From Spirochaetales bacterium (GTDB taxonomy: Bacteria > Spirochaetota > Spirochaetia > DTKZ01): a stretch of DNA of 28,919 bases. The position numbers were made by a program, and so were the translations under genes. The stretch lies in contig JAISQU010000299.1 in assembly GCA_031274005.1 (NCBI GenBank), forward strand, positions 1-28,919. Reading direction: 5' to 3'. Shown piece after piece: positions 1 to 8,684 of the stretch (the stretch's first letter is position 1; every line of letters begins with the position of its first letter). The notes beneath the pieces are model-generated. The model saw nothing but the letters and a program-made list of their open reading frames with translations. It was not told the DNA's origin and searched no databases.

Positions 1-163
1 TAATTCGGAATTTGGGCGCATTTGCGGCGTAAAACGCCGCAAACCGGGCTTTTCGCTCCAATCTTTTGGCTAACGCCAAAAGGATTTCCGCTTCAATCCC
101 TTGCGCGCCCCGGGGGGGGGCAAGATATTAAACAGGCTCTTAAAAGCCGGTGAGTTTCTTTTT
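1..163. repeat. Hairpin cluster with G-tract at the left edge
   Basis: Non-coding. Inverted repeats: TTTGCGGCGT/ACGCCGCAAA with AAA loop (21-43); CTTTTGGC/GCCAAAAG with TAAC loop (63-82); CTTGC/GCAAG (100-104 and 120-124) enclosing a C-rich to G-rich stretch with nine consecutive G (112-120). ACAGGCTCTTA (132-142) and CGCTTCAA (89-96) are shared with the fliY-fliO array. The cluster may continue beyond the window. No gene is seen here. Confidence 0.7.
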
Positions 164-188
164 CCGGGCGCATTTTTTGCCCGCCCGG
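164..188 (-). terminator. Hairpin after gpgS, possible terminator
   Basis: A perfect 7-base inverted repeat CCGGGCG/CGCCCGG (164-170 and 182-188) with an 11-base A-rich loop lies ten bases after the gpgS stop. On the minus strand it is followed by A residues and not by T, so it is not a textbook intrinsic terminator. It may protect the 3' end or act with a termination factor. Confidence 0.45.
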
Positions 189-197
189 CCCAAGGCC

Positions 198-1169
198 TCA
201 AGAAAATTTTTTCCGGTATTCTTCCAGCTCTATAATGGGCGGGCGTTCAAAAACAGGGACTTCGGTGAATACCGGCTGGTGTTTTTCCTTGATGACATTC
301 AGGGCAATATGGAAGGCGTTCATTTGCGTTTTCAGCTCGCCCTCGCCGTATTTTTGCAGGCGGTCAAAAAAAGTGTTCAGAATACCGAAGGACATTCTGC
401 TGAGGGACTGTACGCCCTGGTTTCTGTGTACGCGCTTGTCAAGGTCTACCTGGGCTAAAGCCTTAATGCCGAACATGTGATACACATCCAGAAGATGCCC
501 CAGTTCCACTCCGTAGCCAACGGAAAATGAAAGCTGTTCCAGAAGTTTCCTGCGGCCCGCGTACTCCCCGGACAGAGGCTGAATGAGGTGCGCAAGCTCG
601 GGATAAAAAAGCGAAAACAGGGGGCGCACAAGGATTTCCGTCACCCTGCCGCCGCCTGAGGCCATAAGCGCCTCGGAGATTTTCATGGGCCGCTCGTAAA
701 AAGCCTTGACGTATTGAAGCGTGTCGTTTTCCAGCAGGGGGCCCACAAGGGCGTACATGAACTTGGGGGCGATGTTCTGTATGTCCGCATCGATCCAGAC
801 TATGATGTCGCCGGAAAGAACATAGAGGCTCTTCCAGAGGTTCTCGCCCTTGCCGCGGAAGGATCCCTGACTCCTTAATATGTCTTTGGACTGGTAGACC
901 TTCGCGCCGTAGGCCGCGGCTGTTTCGCAGGTTTTGTCGTTTGAACCCGAATCAATGACGGCAATCTCGTCTATCAGGGGCACGCGGTCCATAAGCTCGG
1001 TCTTGATGACAAGAATTTCTTTCGCAATTGTCGCCTCTTCGTTCAGCGTGGGAAACGCGAGAGAAATCCTCAGCCCCTTTTCCTTTTTCAGTTCAAAGAG
1101 CCTCTTCGTGTCGCTGAAACGGCTGTGATGAAAGGTATTCTCCAAAAGCGCGCTGCTTGATTCTTTCAT
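198..1169 (-). CDS. gpgS: Glucosyl-3-phosphoglycerate synthase (GT81)
   Basis: Transfers glucose from a nucleotide sugar to 3-phosphoglycerate, the first step towards glucosylglycerate (a compatible solute) in many bacteria and towards methylglucose polysaccharides in mycobacteria. The 323 residues show the GT-A start FPTLNEEATI (39-48), VIDSGSNDKT (71-80), the metal-binding DAD (127-129), the phosphoglycerate-binding GGGRVTEILVRPL (172-184), QPLSGEYAGRR, GYGVELG (218-224) and HRN (248-250). These match, in order, the catalytic segments known in mycobacterial GpgS. No gpgP phosphatase is in the window. The start overlaps the upstream gene in an ATGA junction. Confidence 0.88.
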   Translation of the reverse strand: MKESSSALLENTFHHSRFSDTKRLFELKKEKGLRISLAFPTLNEEATIAKEILVIKTELMDRVPLIDEIAVIDSGSNDKTCETAAAYGAKVYQSKDILRSQGSFRGKGENLWKSLYVLSGDIIVWIDADIQNIAPKFMYALVGPLLENDTLQYVKAFYERPMKISEALMASGGGRVTEILVRPLFSLFYPELAHLIQPLSGEYAGRRKLLEQLSFSVGYGVELGHLLDVYHMFGIKALAQVDLDKRVHRNQGVQSLSRMSFGILNTFFDRLQKYGEGELKTQMNAFHIALNVIKEKHQPVFTEVPVFERPPIIELEEYRKKFS

Positions 1170-2362
1170 GAATAAAGCTCCCCGTGTATAATACTTTTTT
1201 CCAGAAGAAGCAGAAGCTGGCGAAACCCTGTTCCTATAGGGGCAAGCTCCACATATTCCTCACCCAGGCCTTTTTTGCCGCGGGTAATGCCGATGGAAGC
1301 CGCGGGAATTCCGAAAGAATTCAGTATGGCTGTCTTGTCAGGAACCGACACAAAGTTTGATTTTATTTTCAGTTCCGCGTGAACTTTTTTCAGAATATCC
1401 GTCAGGAAGGCGTTTATTTTGGGATTACCAACGGGGATAAAGGAGTTGACCGTAAACTCCACGGCTGTTCCGGTTTCGTCGGCGATTTTCTCTATGGTTG
1501 CCTCAACCGTATTCTTCGTCATGTCAAGGGCCTTCGTGTCGGCGGAATAAATTTCCAGTTCCATAAAACCTTCCGAGGGGAAAAACCCGAAGCCCACCCC
1601 GCCGACGATGCGGGCTATGTTGAGCGTGGTATTGTTTTTACTGTCCCACTTGATGGTTCCCAGGCGAAAGGCGATATTGGAAAGAACCCACACGGCGGAA
1701 ACCTGACTGGTGTTTTCCATAACTTCGTGCTCGCTTGTATGGGCGGTGACGGTCATCTTGTAATGTCCCAGAGGGTGGGTTTCTATGTTTCCCTGCTGTA
1801 TGCCGGTAACATAGAAGGCAAAGGAGATTTGACCATCCCAGGAAGCCAGAAATCTGCGCAGCCCCGCGAACTCCTCATCCTGACAGGCAAGGCGGGTAAA
1901 CAGCAGTACGATATTAATGTCGTGGCGCACATCGTTCTGCTGAAAATACTCCGCCAGAACCAGCAGTGTCGCAACGCCGACGGAGTTATCCGCAAGCCCG
2001 CTGCCCGAGGCTCTGCCCGCGGAAAGGCGGGCAAAACTGTCCAGGGGAGAATAGCTGTCGTTTTCTATATCCGCGAAAAGAAGCGCGTATTTATTTGTGG
2101 GTTTTGAACCGGGAAAAACAGCCGCCACATTTCCTTCCCCGTCGTTGATAATCTCGGATATGCCGAACTCGTTCAGCCTGCGCTGGATGAAGTGTATGCG
2201 TTCGGCTTCTTTTTCCGTGGGAGAAGGAATCTCATTGAAAAGAACAGCATCGGAGAGAATACGCCGCGCATAGGGGCCAAGATCGCCAACCGCCGCGCCT
2301 TCCTGCTGCTTTCGCGCTAGAGAGAAAAATTTACTGAAAAAACCGGCAATTCGTAATTTCAT
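1166..2362 (-). CDS. M20-family peptidase-like protein, metal site apparently degraded
   Basis: A 398-residue protein with the fold pattern of M20 (PepT/ArgE-like) zinc peptidases: N-terminal RRILSDAVLFNEIPSPTEKEAERIHFIQRRL, a central GSGLADNSVGVATLLVLAEYF (bridging Asp125 kept), QDEEFAGLRRF (Glu163/Glu164 kept), and a C-terminal GEEYVEL. Other expected ligands are changed. In the LIAHVDT position the sequence reads LFADIEN (94-101), giving Asp98 and Glu100 for His and Asp. The Asp after the EE motif is Thr (YVTGIQQG), and no His precedes EEYVEL. It is therefore probably not a standard zinc peptidase. It overlaps the gpgS start by four bases. Confidence 0.7.
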   Translation of the reverse strand: MKLRIAGFFSKFFSLARKQQEGAAVGDLGPYARRILSDAVLFNEIPSPTEKEAERIHFIQRRLNEFGISEIINDGEGNVAAVFPGSKPTNKYALLFADIENDSYSPLDSFARLSAGRASGSGLADNSVGVATLLVLAEYFQQNDVRHDINIVLLFTRLACQDEEFAGLRRFLASWDGQISFAFYVTGIQQGNIETHPLGHYKMTVTAHTSEHEVMENTSQVSAVWVLSNIAFRLGTIKWDSKNNTTLNIARIVGGVGFGFFPSEGFMELEIYSADTKALDMTKNTVEATIEKIADETGTAVEFTVNSFIPVGNPKINAFLTDILKKVHAELKIKSNFVSVPDKTAILNSFGIPAASIGITRGKKGLGEEYVELAPIGTGFRQLLLLLEKSIIHGELYS

Positions 2363-2378
2363 AATCTCCCTCTTACAT

Positions 2379-2406
2379 ATTTTATCATAAAGCCAAATAA
2401 AAGCAA
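2379..2406 (-). promoter_or_regulatory. Possible promoter ahead of the peptidase-like gene
   Basis: On the minus strand TTGCTT (2401-2406) and TAAAAT (2379-2384) are 16 bases apart in the 75-base, A/T-rich spacer after flhG. A weak GC-rich inverted repeat (CCCGCGC/GCGCCGGG, near 2406-2421) followed by a short T-rich run lies just before it. That repeat could act as a partial terminator for the flagellar operon. Both readings are tentative. Confidence 0.4.
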
Positions 2407-2437
2407 CCCGGCGCAGCGCGGGAGTTATTTTACGCTC

Positions 2438-3355
2438 CTATATATCCATTCCCGGGCGCGGTTTTCCGCCCAGAAGTTTGCGCAGAAAACTGCCTATGCC
2501 GCTGCCGTCGCGGTATTCCACTTTTTCCAGGCGGGAGACGATGTGGCGCAGGCAGATGGAAGCCTTGCCCTTTGGATCGAGAATCATAAAGGGTTTTTGC
2601 CGCAGGACGGCGTTCTGCACGGCGGGGTCTTCGTAGATATAGCCCAGGTAGTCCACTTTCAGATTCAGGAACTGGCCCGCGATGGTGATCATTCTTTCGG
2701 CGACTTTTCTGCCTTCCACAACGGATTTAACGCGGTTGACAATGAGTTTCAGGCCGAGGTTCTGTTTGTCCATTTCGGTCGCGATGATTTTGATGATGCC
2801 GTAGGCGTCGGTGATGGCCGTGGGCTCAGGAGTGGTAATGATGAGAGCCTCGTCGGCGGCTTCCACGAAGGACAGTACGTTGTTCGAGACTCCCGCGCTG
2901 GTATCAATGATGATGATGTCGGCGTTGGAGAGCTCCGAGAGTTCGCTGACAAAACTTTTGCGTTCTTCTTCCGTAAGATTCGCTATCTTGGCGAAGCCGG
3001 AAGCGCCCGCGACAATGCGTATGCCGTAGTTTGTATCCATGATGATGTCGCTCATGGCTTTCTGTTTCCGTATAAGATGATACAGGTTGTATTGGGGGAT
3101 GATGCCCAGAACAACATTCACGTTAGCCAGTCCAAGGTCGGCGTCCATAAGGATCACTTTTTTTCCCGCCTGAGCGTAGGCGATGGCGAGGTTCGTGGAT
3201 ATGTTGGTTTTTCCGACGCCTCCCTTGCCGCTTGTTATTGTTATAATACGGGTTTTTGTTTCTCCCGCGTCCGCATCGCGCGCCGCGGTGGACGCTTCAG
3301 GAAGAGCGATTTTGTTTTTCATGATTTCCCGCAGGGTTTCCGCCTGGTCTGCCAT
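2438..3355 (-). CDS. flhG: FlhG (FleN/YlxH), MinD-like ATPase controlling flagellar number
   Basis: ATPase of the MinD/ParA class that restrains flagellar number and activates FlhF GTP hydrolysis. The 305 residues begin MADQAETLREIM, containing the DQAxxLR motif (3-9) that in Bacillus FlhG stimulates FlhF. Then come the deviant Walker A SGKGGVGKT (42-50), DADLGLANVNVVLG (71 onward) and IIIDTSAG. The C-terminus ends in a short basic, possibly amphipathic stretch (GSFLRKLLGGKP), the position of the membrane-targeting helix in MinD-type proteins. The ribosome site AGGAGG sits four bases before the ATG. Confidence 0.96.
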   Translation of the reverse strand: MADQAETLREIMKNKIALPEASTAARDADAGETKTRIITITSGKGGVGKTNISTNLAIAYAQAGKKVILMDADLGLANVNVVLGIIPQYNLYHLIRKQKAMSDIIMDTNYGIRIVAGASGFAKIANLTEEERKSFVSELSELSNADIIIIDTSAGVSNNVLSFVEAADEALIITTPEPTAITDAYGIIKIIATEMDKQNLGLKLIVNRVKSVVEGRKVAERMITIAGQFLNLKVDYLGYIYEDPAVQNAVLRQKPFMILDPKGKASICLRHIVSRLEKVEYRDGSGIGSFLRKLLGGKPRPGMDI

Positions 3356-3363
3356 TTTTCCTC

Positions 3364-4569
3364 CTACATTCCTTTTTCGCCGAATTTTTCTTCGATGTGA
3401 TCCCTTCGCACCCGAAAGCCCGCCAGACGCAGAAGAAGCTGCGATACCGTTGCCGTTTTTATGGTTTCGGGAACCTTCTGCCCGTCGGTGATAAAGGACA
3501 GGGCCTTCCCTTTTTCCGCCGCCGCGCTGATAACGCTTCCGATGCGGGGCGTCTCATCAAGCTTTGTTATAACCAGGGATTCATAGCCGAAGGGTTCAAA
3601 CTGCTGCATAATTTCAATTAAATCAATGGTCTTTGTTGTCGCGCTGAGGGCTAAATGCACGCCGGCCTTTTTGAAAGCGGCGTCAAGAAGTTCCCGCATT
3701 TCCCCAAGATTCACAAAATCCCGCGGGCTTTTTCCGACGGTATCGACAAGAATCATATCCACATCAGTATACAGGGAAAGATATTTTTTGAAATCCTGCG
3801 TGGTCTTTACGCAGGCCACGGGTATCCTCATAATGTCGCCGTACTTTTCGATTTGCTCCTTTGCTCCTATGCGAAAATCGTCTATAGTCAGAATGCGCAC
3901 ATCCAGGGGCTGCGCGGCCACAACGCCGTACATGGCGGCGAGTTTCGCTATGGTTGTTGTTTTGCCCACTCCGGTAGGGCCTACAAGAATATACACCTGG
4001 GACTTGCGCAGTTTTTGTGCGTCATACAGGGAAATTGATTCGCCTATCCAGTCGATAACCGCGTCCTGCAGAGCGTCAAAGTCTTCCAGAGCTTCCAGGG
4101 AAAACTCCTTCTTGAGTCTTTCGGTAATCCGCCTGACATACGCGGGAGAAAAATCATTGTCGTACAAGAGGCCGCTGATTTTTTCAATAGAGGGATGATT
4201 TTCTTTCTGGGAAGAGGCCGCCTGGGTCGCGCCAAGTTTCTCGCTCAGGGACTGCACTTCTTTCAATACTTCTTTCAGGGTTTCATCCTGCCGGGGAGGG
4301 CTAAGCACCCTGAACTTTTCTTTTTCTTTCTCAAGGTCAAGCGGCTGCTGGGGCGGCTGCCGCCGCAGTCCCAGGTTCGACAGATACAGCGTCAGTTCAA
4401 CCCCTTCGCGGCGGAAGAATCCCAAAAAGCCTCCGTAGCGTATGTCCCTGTGCTGGACAACCTGAACGCGCTCGCCGTATATGCGGCGGGCCTTGTCGAC
4501 AGCTTCCTGATATGTAGGCGCCTGTACGGTGAAAACCTGCCTGGGCGCCGGCGCGTTATAAACCATCAT
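3364..4569 (-). CDS. flhF: FlhF, SRP-type GTPase for flagellar placement
   Basis: GTPase that marks the site of flagellar assembly at the pole. The 401 residues comprise a basic B domain (1-115; FTVQAPTYQEAVDKARRIYGERVQVV), an N domain and the SRP-like G domain: G1 GPTGVGKTT (197-205), the IDDFRIGAKEQI segment (229 onward), DTVGKSPRD (276-284) and TKLDET (335-340). Two ATGs in tandem start the gene, with AAGGA upstream. flhG, its regulator, follows directly. Confidence 0.96.
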   Translation of the reverse strand: MMVYNAPAPRQVFTVQAPTYQEAVDKARRIYGERVQVVQHRDIRYGGFLGFFRREGVELTLYLSNLGLRRQPPQQPLDLEKEKEKFRVLSPPRQDETLKEVLKEVQSLSEKLGATQAASSQKENHPSIEKISGLLYDNDFSPAYVRRITERLKKEFSLEALEDFDALQDAVIDWIGESISLYDAQKLRKSQVYILVGPTGVGKTTTIAKLAAMYGVVAAQPLDVRILTIDDFRIGAKEQIEKYGDIMRIPVACVKTTQDFKKYLSLYTDVDMILVDTVGKSPRDFVNLGEMRELLDAAFKKAGVHLALSATTKTIDLIEIMQQFEPFGYESLVITKLDETPRIGSVISAAAEKGKALSFITDGQKVPETIKTATVSQLLLRLAGFRVRRDHIEEKFGEKGM

Positions 4570-4572
4570 GTT

Positions 4573-6690
4573 CTATCCTTCCAGCCTGATTTCACCAAGT
4601 GATTCAAATTTGATATCCGGGACAAGCTCCAGGGCGGAGAGCGCCACCAGGTTGGGAAACTCGCGCGCCGTGGCAGCCCTGACAAGAGGCCGGGCGGCTT
4701 CGGAACACAGAACGATAAAGGCGGCGTGTCCGGCCTCCAGAACCAGCCGCTGGGCGTTGTGCATGGCCGTAAACCATCTGCGCTGGGTTTCGGGTTTGAG
4801 CGCGGCCACAAGCCCGCCCGCCGTTTCTATACGCGAGTCAATAATGGCCTGTTCCAGTTTGGGCATAATCGTAAACATATGAAGAGTCTTTGAATCATCA
4901 GCATACTGGAAACATATCTGCCGCGCCAGAGCCTGCCGCACTTTTTCGGTAATAAAGCTCACATCTTTTGTTACAGCGCCGTAGTCCGCGATGGTTTCCA
5001 GAACTTCAACCATATTGCGGATGGAAACCCTCTCTTTCAATAAATTTTGCAGGATTTTCTGGATTCCTCCCAGGCCGACGGGGCTTTTTCTGACTTCTTC
5101 CACAACGGCGGGATAGTCTTTCTCCAGAGAATTCAGTATGGCCTGAAGCTCCTGCCGCCCCAGAATTTCCGCGGCGTGTTTCTTGATGATTTCCGTCAAA
5201 TGGGTGGCGATAATGGAAGGGGGGTCCACCACTATGTAACCCGCTCTGTCCGCCTTCTCGCGCGTGTCTTCGGTAATCCACAGGGCGGGCGCGCCAAAAG
5301 TAGGTTCCGTTGTTTTCTCGCCCGTGACTTCCTCCCGGACTTTGCCGGGATTTATCGCAAGATACATCCCCATACGCAGGGAACCCCTGCCTACTTCCAC
5401 GCCCTTTATTTTAAAACAATACTCAAAGGTGTCAAGGCGCATATTGTCAATGATGCGTATTTTGGGCACAACAAGGCCGATGTCCAGGGCCGTCTCTTTT
5501 CTGATGTGCGTAACCCTGTTCAGAAGTTCAGCGCCCTTGTCTTTGTCTACCAGGGGAACAAGCCCGTAGCCCAGTTCAAGCGACAAGGGGTCCAGGGGCG
5601 CGACGCGGGAGAAGTCCGTTGAGGCGTCCTGGGTATGCTCTGCCGCGGCCTTTGCCGGTTCCGCCTTTTTCACGCCCGCCTTCCGGCCCATGGATAGGGC
5701 CAGCATACCGCTCAGAACCGACATGGGAATAAAGATATAGGCGGGGAAACCCGGCAAAAGCCCCATAAAAAAGAGAAAGACCGAGGCAATCCAGTAAATT
5801 GTATGCTGCCGGGAGAACTGATCGCTTAAATCTGCTCCGAAAGAAGCGTCCGATGTCGCGCGGGTTATGATAAGGCCCGTGGCGGTGGAGATAAGCAAAG
5901 CAGGGAACTGGGACACAAGACCGTCGCCTATGGCAAAGGCAACATAGGTGCCAAGGGCGCCCTGCCAGCCTTCGTTATGCAGGCTTACCCCCACGATAAG
6001 GCCGCCAAGAATGTTGATGACGGTGATGAGTATGCCTACTTTGACGTTGCCGGATACGAATTTCGCGGCGGCGTCCATTTGCCCGTAAAACTCCGATTCC
6101 TTCTGCAGTTCGCGTTTTCTGCGGCCCGCTTCTTCTTCGTTTATCGCGCCGGCGGAGAATTCCGCGTCAATACCCATATACTTTTGCGGCATGGCGTCCA
6201 GATTAAACCGGGCCGCGACTTCCGCGCCGCGGGTAGAACCCTTGGTGATAACCAGAACCTGAACCGCTATTATAATGACAAAAATTATGAATCCTATAAC
6301 AAGGCCCTCGTTTCCCCGCGAACCTACAACAAAACTCGAGAAGGCCCGTATCATTTTTCCGTCAAACTTCTGCCCCTGGGCCAGTATAAGCCGGGTAGAA
6401 GATATGTTCAGGGCCAGCCCGAATACGGTAGTGACAAGAAGGATGGTGGGAAAAGAGAGAAACTCCGCCGCCCGCGAGTTGTACAATGTCATCAAAATGA
6501 TAATCAGGCTCATGGTAAGGTTAAACGCCATGAGCGTATCAAGCAGAAACGTGGGCAGGGGAATAAGAAGCATCATAACGCCGACAACGACGCTCCCCGC
6601 GACCATAATATTGGGGATGTTGCTGCGGGGCACTCCCGACCAGAGTCTGCCCAGAAGGCCCGTATTTGTTACTCTTCCCGCGTCAGCCAT
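4573..6690 (-). CDS. flhA: FlhA, flagellar export gate protein
   Basis: Largest export-gate protein (705 residues), forming a nonameric ring that receives chaperone-substrate complexes and uses proton motive force. The N-terminal half carries about eight membrane spans with STRLILAQG and the conserved FHIPEP-family loop ITKGSTRGAEVAARFNLDAMPQKYMGIDAE. The C-terminal half is the cytosolic domain (DPLSLELGYGLVPLVDK onward). GGAG lies before the ATG. The TAG stop lies three bases before the flhF start. Confidence 0.98.
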   Translation of the reverse strand: MADAGRVTNTGLLGRLWSGVPRSNIPNIMVAGSVVVGVMMLLIPLPTFLLDTLMAFNLTMSLIIILMTLYNSRAAEFLSFPTILLVTTVFGLALNISSTRLILAQGQKFDGKMIRAFSSFVVGSRGNEGLVIGFIIFVIIIAVQVLVITKGSTRGAEVAARFNLDAMPQKYMGIDAEFSAGAINEEEAGRRKRELQKESEFYGQMDAAAKFVSGNVKVGILITVINILGGLIVGVSLHNEGWQGALGTYVAFAIGDGLVSQFPALLISTATGLIITRATSDASFGADLSDQFSRQHTIYWIASVFLFFMGLLPGFPAYIFIPMSVLSGMLALSMGRKAGVKKAEPAKAAAEHTQDASTDFSRVAPLDPLSLELGYGLVPLVDKDKGAELLNRVTHIRKETALDIGLVVPKIRIIDNMRLDTFEYCFKIKGVEVGRGSLRMGMYLAINPGKVREEVTGEKTTEPTFGAPALWITEDTREKADRAGYIVVDPPSIIATHLTEIIKKHAAEILGRQELQAILNSLEKDYPAVVEEVRKSPVGLGGIQKILQNLLKERVSIRNMVEVLETIADYGAVTKDVSFITEKVRQALARQICFQYADDSKTLHMFTIMPKLEQAIIDSRIETAGGLVAALKPETQRRWFTAMHNAQRLVLEAGHAAFIVLCSEAARPLVRAATAREFPNLVALSALELVPDIKFESLGEIRLEG

Positions 6691-6707
6691 AGTCTACTCC
6701 ATTTTCC

Positions 6708-7868
6708 TTATCCGGCTTGTTTTTTTAAAAGCCGGGCGTTTTCCTCATCCCAGTTATAAACCTGTCCAAGAACAGTCACAACAGCATTTAAATAGTTGTC
6801 GGGGACTATGTCCCCTATTTCGACATCCGCGTATAAAGCCCGCGCCAGAGGTTTGTTTTCGACAACAGGAACGCCGTTCTCCCTGGCCAGACGCCTGATA
6901 GCAAAAGCAATCTCATCTTCCCCTTTGGCTGTTACCACAGGCGCGGCCATGACGCCCGGTTCGTAGGCAAGGGCCACCGCGTAATGGGTAGGGTTTGTAA
7001 TGACCACAGTGGCCTCCGGTACGGCGCGCCGCAGATTCTGAGACATGATTTCCCGCATCCTCTGGCGTATGCGCATTCGGACCATGGGATCGCCTTCGTG
7101 GGTCTTGCGTTCCTCAATGGTCTCCTGCCGCGTCATTTTAAGGGATTCAAGATACAGATGCTTCTGAAAGAGAAAATCAAAAAACGACAGGACAAGAAGA
7201 AACACCGCGGATTCAAGTATGATGCGGAAGGCAAGAGCGCAGACAGTCCCCGCCGCCTGCACAAAGGGCATGTGAATCATACTGACGAGGCGGCCGAACT
7301 CGGAACGTATATTCAGGTAGGCAATGACGCTGATAATCGCTACTTTGAAAATGGATTTCGAGAGGTTAACCAGGGCTTCGGTCGAAAGTATGGTCCGCTG
7401 CACAAAGCGGCTGAGGTTGGGAACAAGTTTATTCAGGTCGGGGGTGATGGGCTTTACGGAAAAAAGGAAGCCGAACTGAATGACATTGCTGAAAACAGCC
7501 GCGACAAGGCAGGCGATGAATATGGGCAGCGTCAACCGCACAAAATACTGAAGGAAGGCGGTAAAAAGCTCCTGTTCAAGAAAGTTCGAGGCCTCGCCGC
7601 TGCGTTCCAAAAAGAAGATCATCATCGCGCGCAGGGTCCGCACATAGTACGGGGCAAAAAACGCGAGAATGATAACGGCGGCAAGAAGTACAACCGCAGA
7701 GGATACTTCCGGCGACTTCGCGACGTTTCCCTCTTCACGGGCCTTGCGGATTTTATACTCTGTCGGGTCCTCGGTGCGGCCCTCGTCTTCCGCCGCGAAC
7801 CACTGCAGATGCATCTTCGCCAGAGCCGCGCTCTGCCGCGATAAAAGGTCTGTGTAGCCGGAGATCAT
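6708..7868 (-). CDS. flhB: FlhB, flagellar export gate and substrate-switch protein
   Basis: Controls export specificity, switching from hook to filament substrates when FliK signals completion. The 386 residues have an N-terminal extension of about 27 residues, the EGRTEDPTEYKIRKAREEGNVAKS signature, four membrane spans and a cytoplasmic domain with the self-cleavage motif NPTH at 292-295, intact. The C-terminal region ends with VPVVENKPLARALYADVEIGDIVPDNYLNAVV, typical of FlhB. Confidence 0.97.
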   Translation of the reverse strand: MISGYTDLLSRQSAALAKMHLQWFAAEDEGRTEDPTEYKIRKAREEGNVAKSPEVSSAVVLLAAVIILAFFAPYYVRTLRAMMIFFLERSGEASNFLEQELFTAFLQYFVRLTLPIFIACLVAAVFSNVIQFGFLFSVKPITPDLNKLVPNLSRFVQRTILSTEALVNLSKSIFKVAIISVIAYLNIRSEFGRLVSMIHMPFVQAAGTVCALAFRIILESAVFLLVLSFFDFLFQKHLYLESLKMTRQETIEERKTHEGDPMVRMRIRQRMREIMSQNLRRAVPEATVVITNPTHYAVALAYEPGVMAAPVVTAKGEDEIAFAIRRLARENGVPVVENKPLARALYADVEIGDIVPDNYLNAVVTVLGQVYNWDEENARLLKKQAG

Positions 7869-8653
7869 GCGCGCGCCTCCCCTATGGCCGAGAGCATCTT
7901 CAGCAGTTCCGCGAAACTGTAATCGATAACGGCGGAAAAAACTTCCGCCAGAACAGGCAGCATAAGAAACAGCACAAAAAAGGCCGTAGCTATGGATACG
8001 GGAAAGCCGAGCATGAGAATATTCATCTGCGGCGCCGCTTTGGCAAGCAGGCCCGTGGTAACGGAAACCAGAAAAAGGATTCCGAGTATGGGAAAGGACA
8101 TTACAAGGCTCTGTTCAAAAAGGCGGGTAAGACTGACAAGCAGCAGGCGGACAATATCTCCGCGGTTAACGACCAGGTCCACCGCCTTCATTGCCCCGAA
8201 GGAATGATAGACTCCCGCGAGGAAAATTCTCTGAAAGCCTCCCACAAGAAGAAAGATGAGCATGGCAATCAAATTGAGAAACTGCCCCATGATGGGAATT
8301 TCAATCTGCGCCAGGGGATCAAAAACCTCAGAAGCCCCAAAACCCATCTGGAGCGAATAAAACTGGCCGGCGAGCTGGAACGCGGAATAGATGAGTACAA
8401 GAAAAAAACCCAGCACAATCCCGATCATGGCCTCGCCCAGAACAAGCAGGGCGTAGTCAAGGCCGAGCTGCGGAACCGGATAGCCCGCCGCCATGACCCA
8501 GGGGAATACAAGAAAGGAGGCGAAAAACGCAAGCCCGATTTTCGCGATCTGCGGAACAGAGTCCGACGACAATAAGGGCGCTGTTTCCACAAGGGTTATA
8601 ACCCGTGCAAAGATGAGAAAAAAAACCTGCGCGTTCGCCGCCAGTTCAGCCAT
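7865..8653 (-). CDS. fliR: FliR, flagellar export gate protein
   Basis: Integral membrane protein (262 residues) that completes the FliPQR channel. Several membrane spans are visible, with the conserved FARVITLVETAPLLSSDSVPQIAKIGLAFF N-terminal region and the segment FQLAGQFYSLQMGFGASEVFDPLAQIEIPIMGQFLNLIAMLIFLL. Its stop overlaps the flhB ATG by four bases, so FliR and FlhB are translationally coupled; in some bacteria the two are fused. Confidence 0.96.
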   Translation of the reverse strand: MAELAANAQVFFLIFARVITLVETAPLLSSDSVPQIAKIGLAFFASFLVFPWVMAAGYPVPQLGLDYALLVLGEAMIGIVLGFFLVLIYSAFQLAGQFYSLQMGFGASEVFDPLAQIEIPIMGQFLNLIAMLIFLLVGGFQRIFLAGVYHSFGAMKAVDLVVNRGDIVRLLLVSLTRLFEQSLVMSFPILGILFLVSVTTGLLAKAAPQMNILMLGFPVSIATAFFVLFLMLPVLAEVFSAVIDYSFAELLKMLSAIGEARA

Positions 8654-8684
8654 TAATCACCTTCCCCAAAAAAACCTTCAACCC

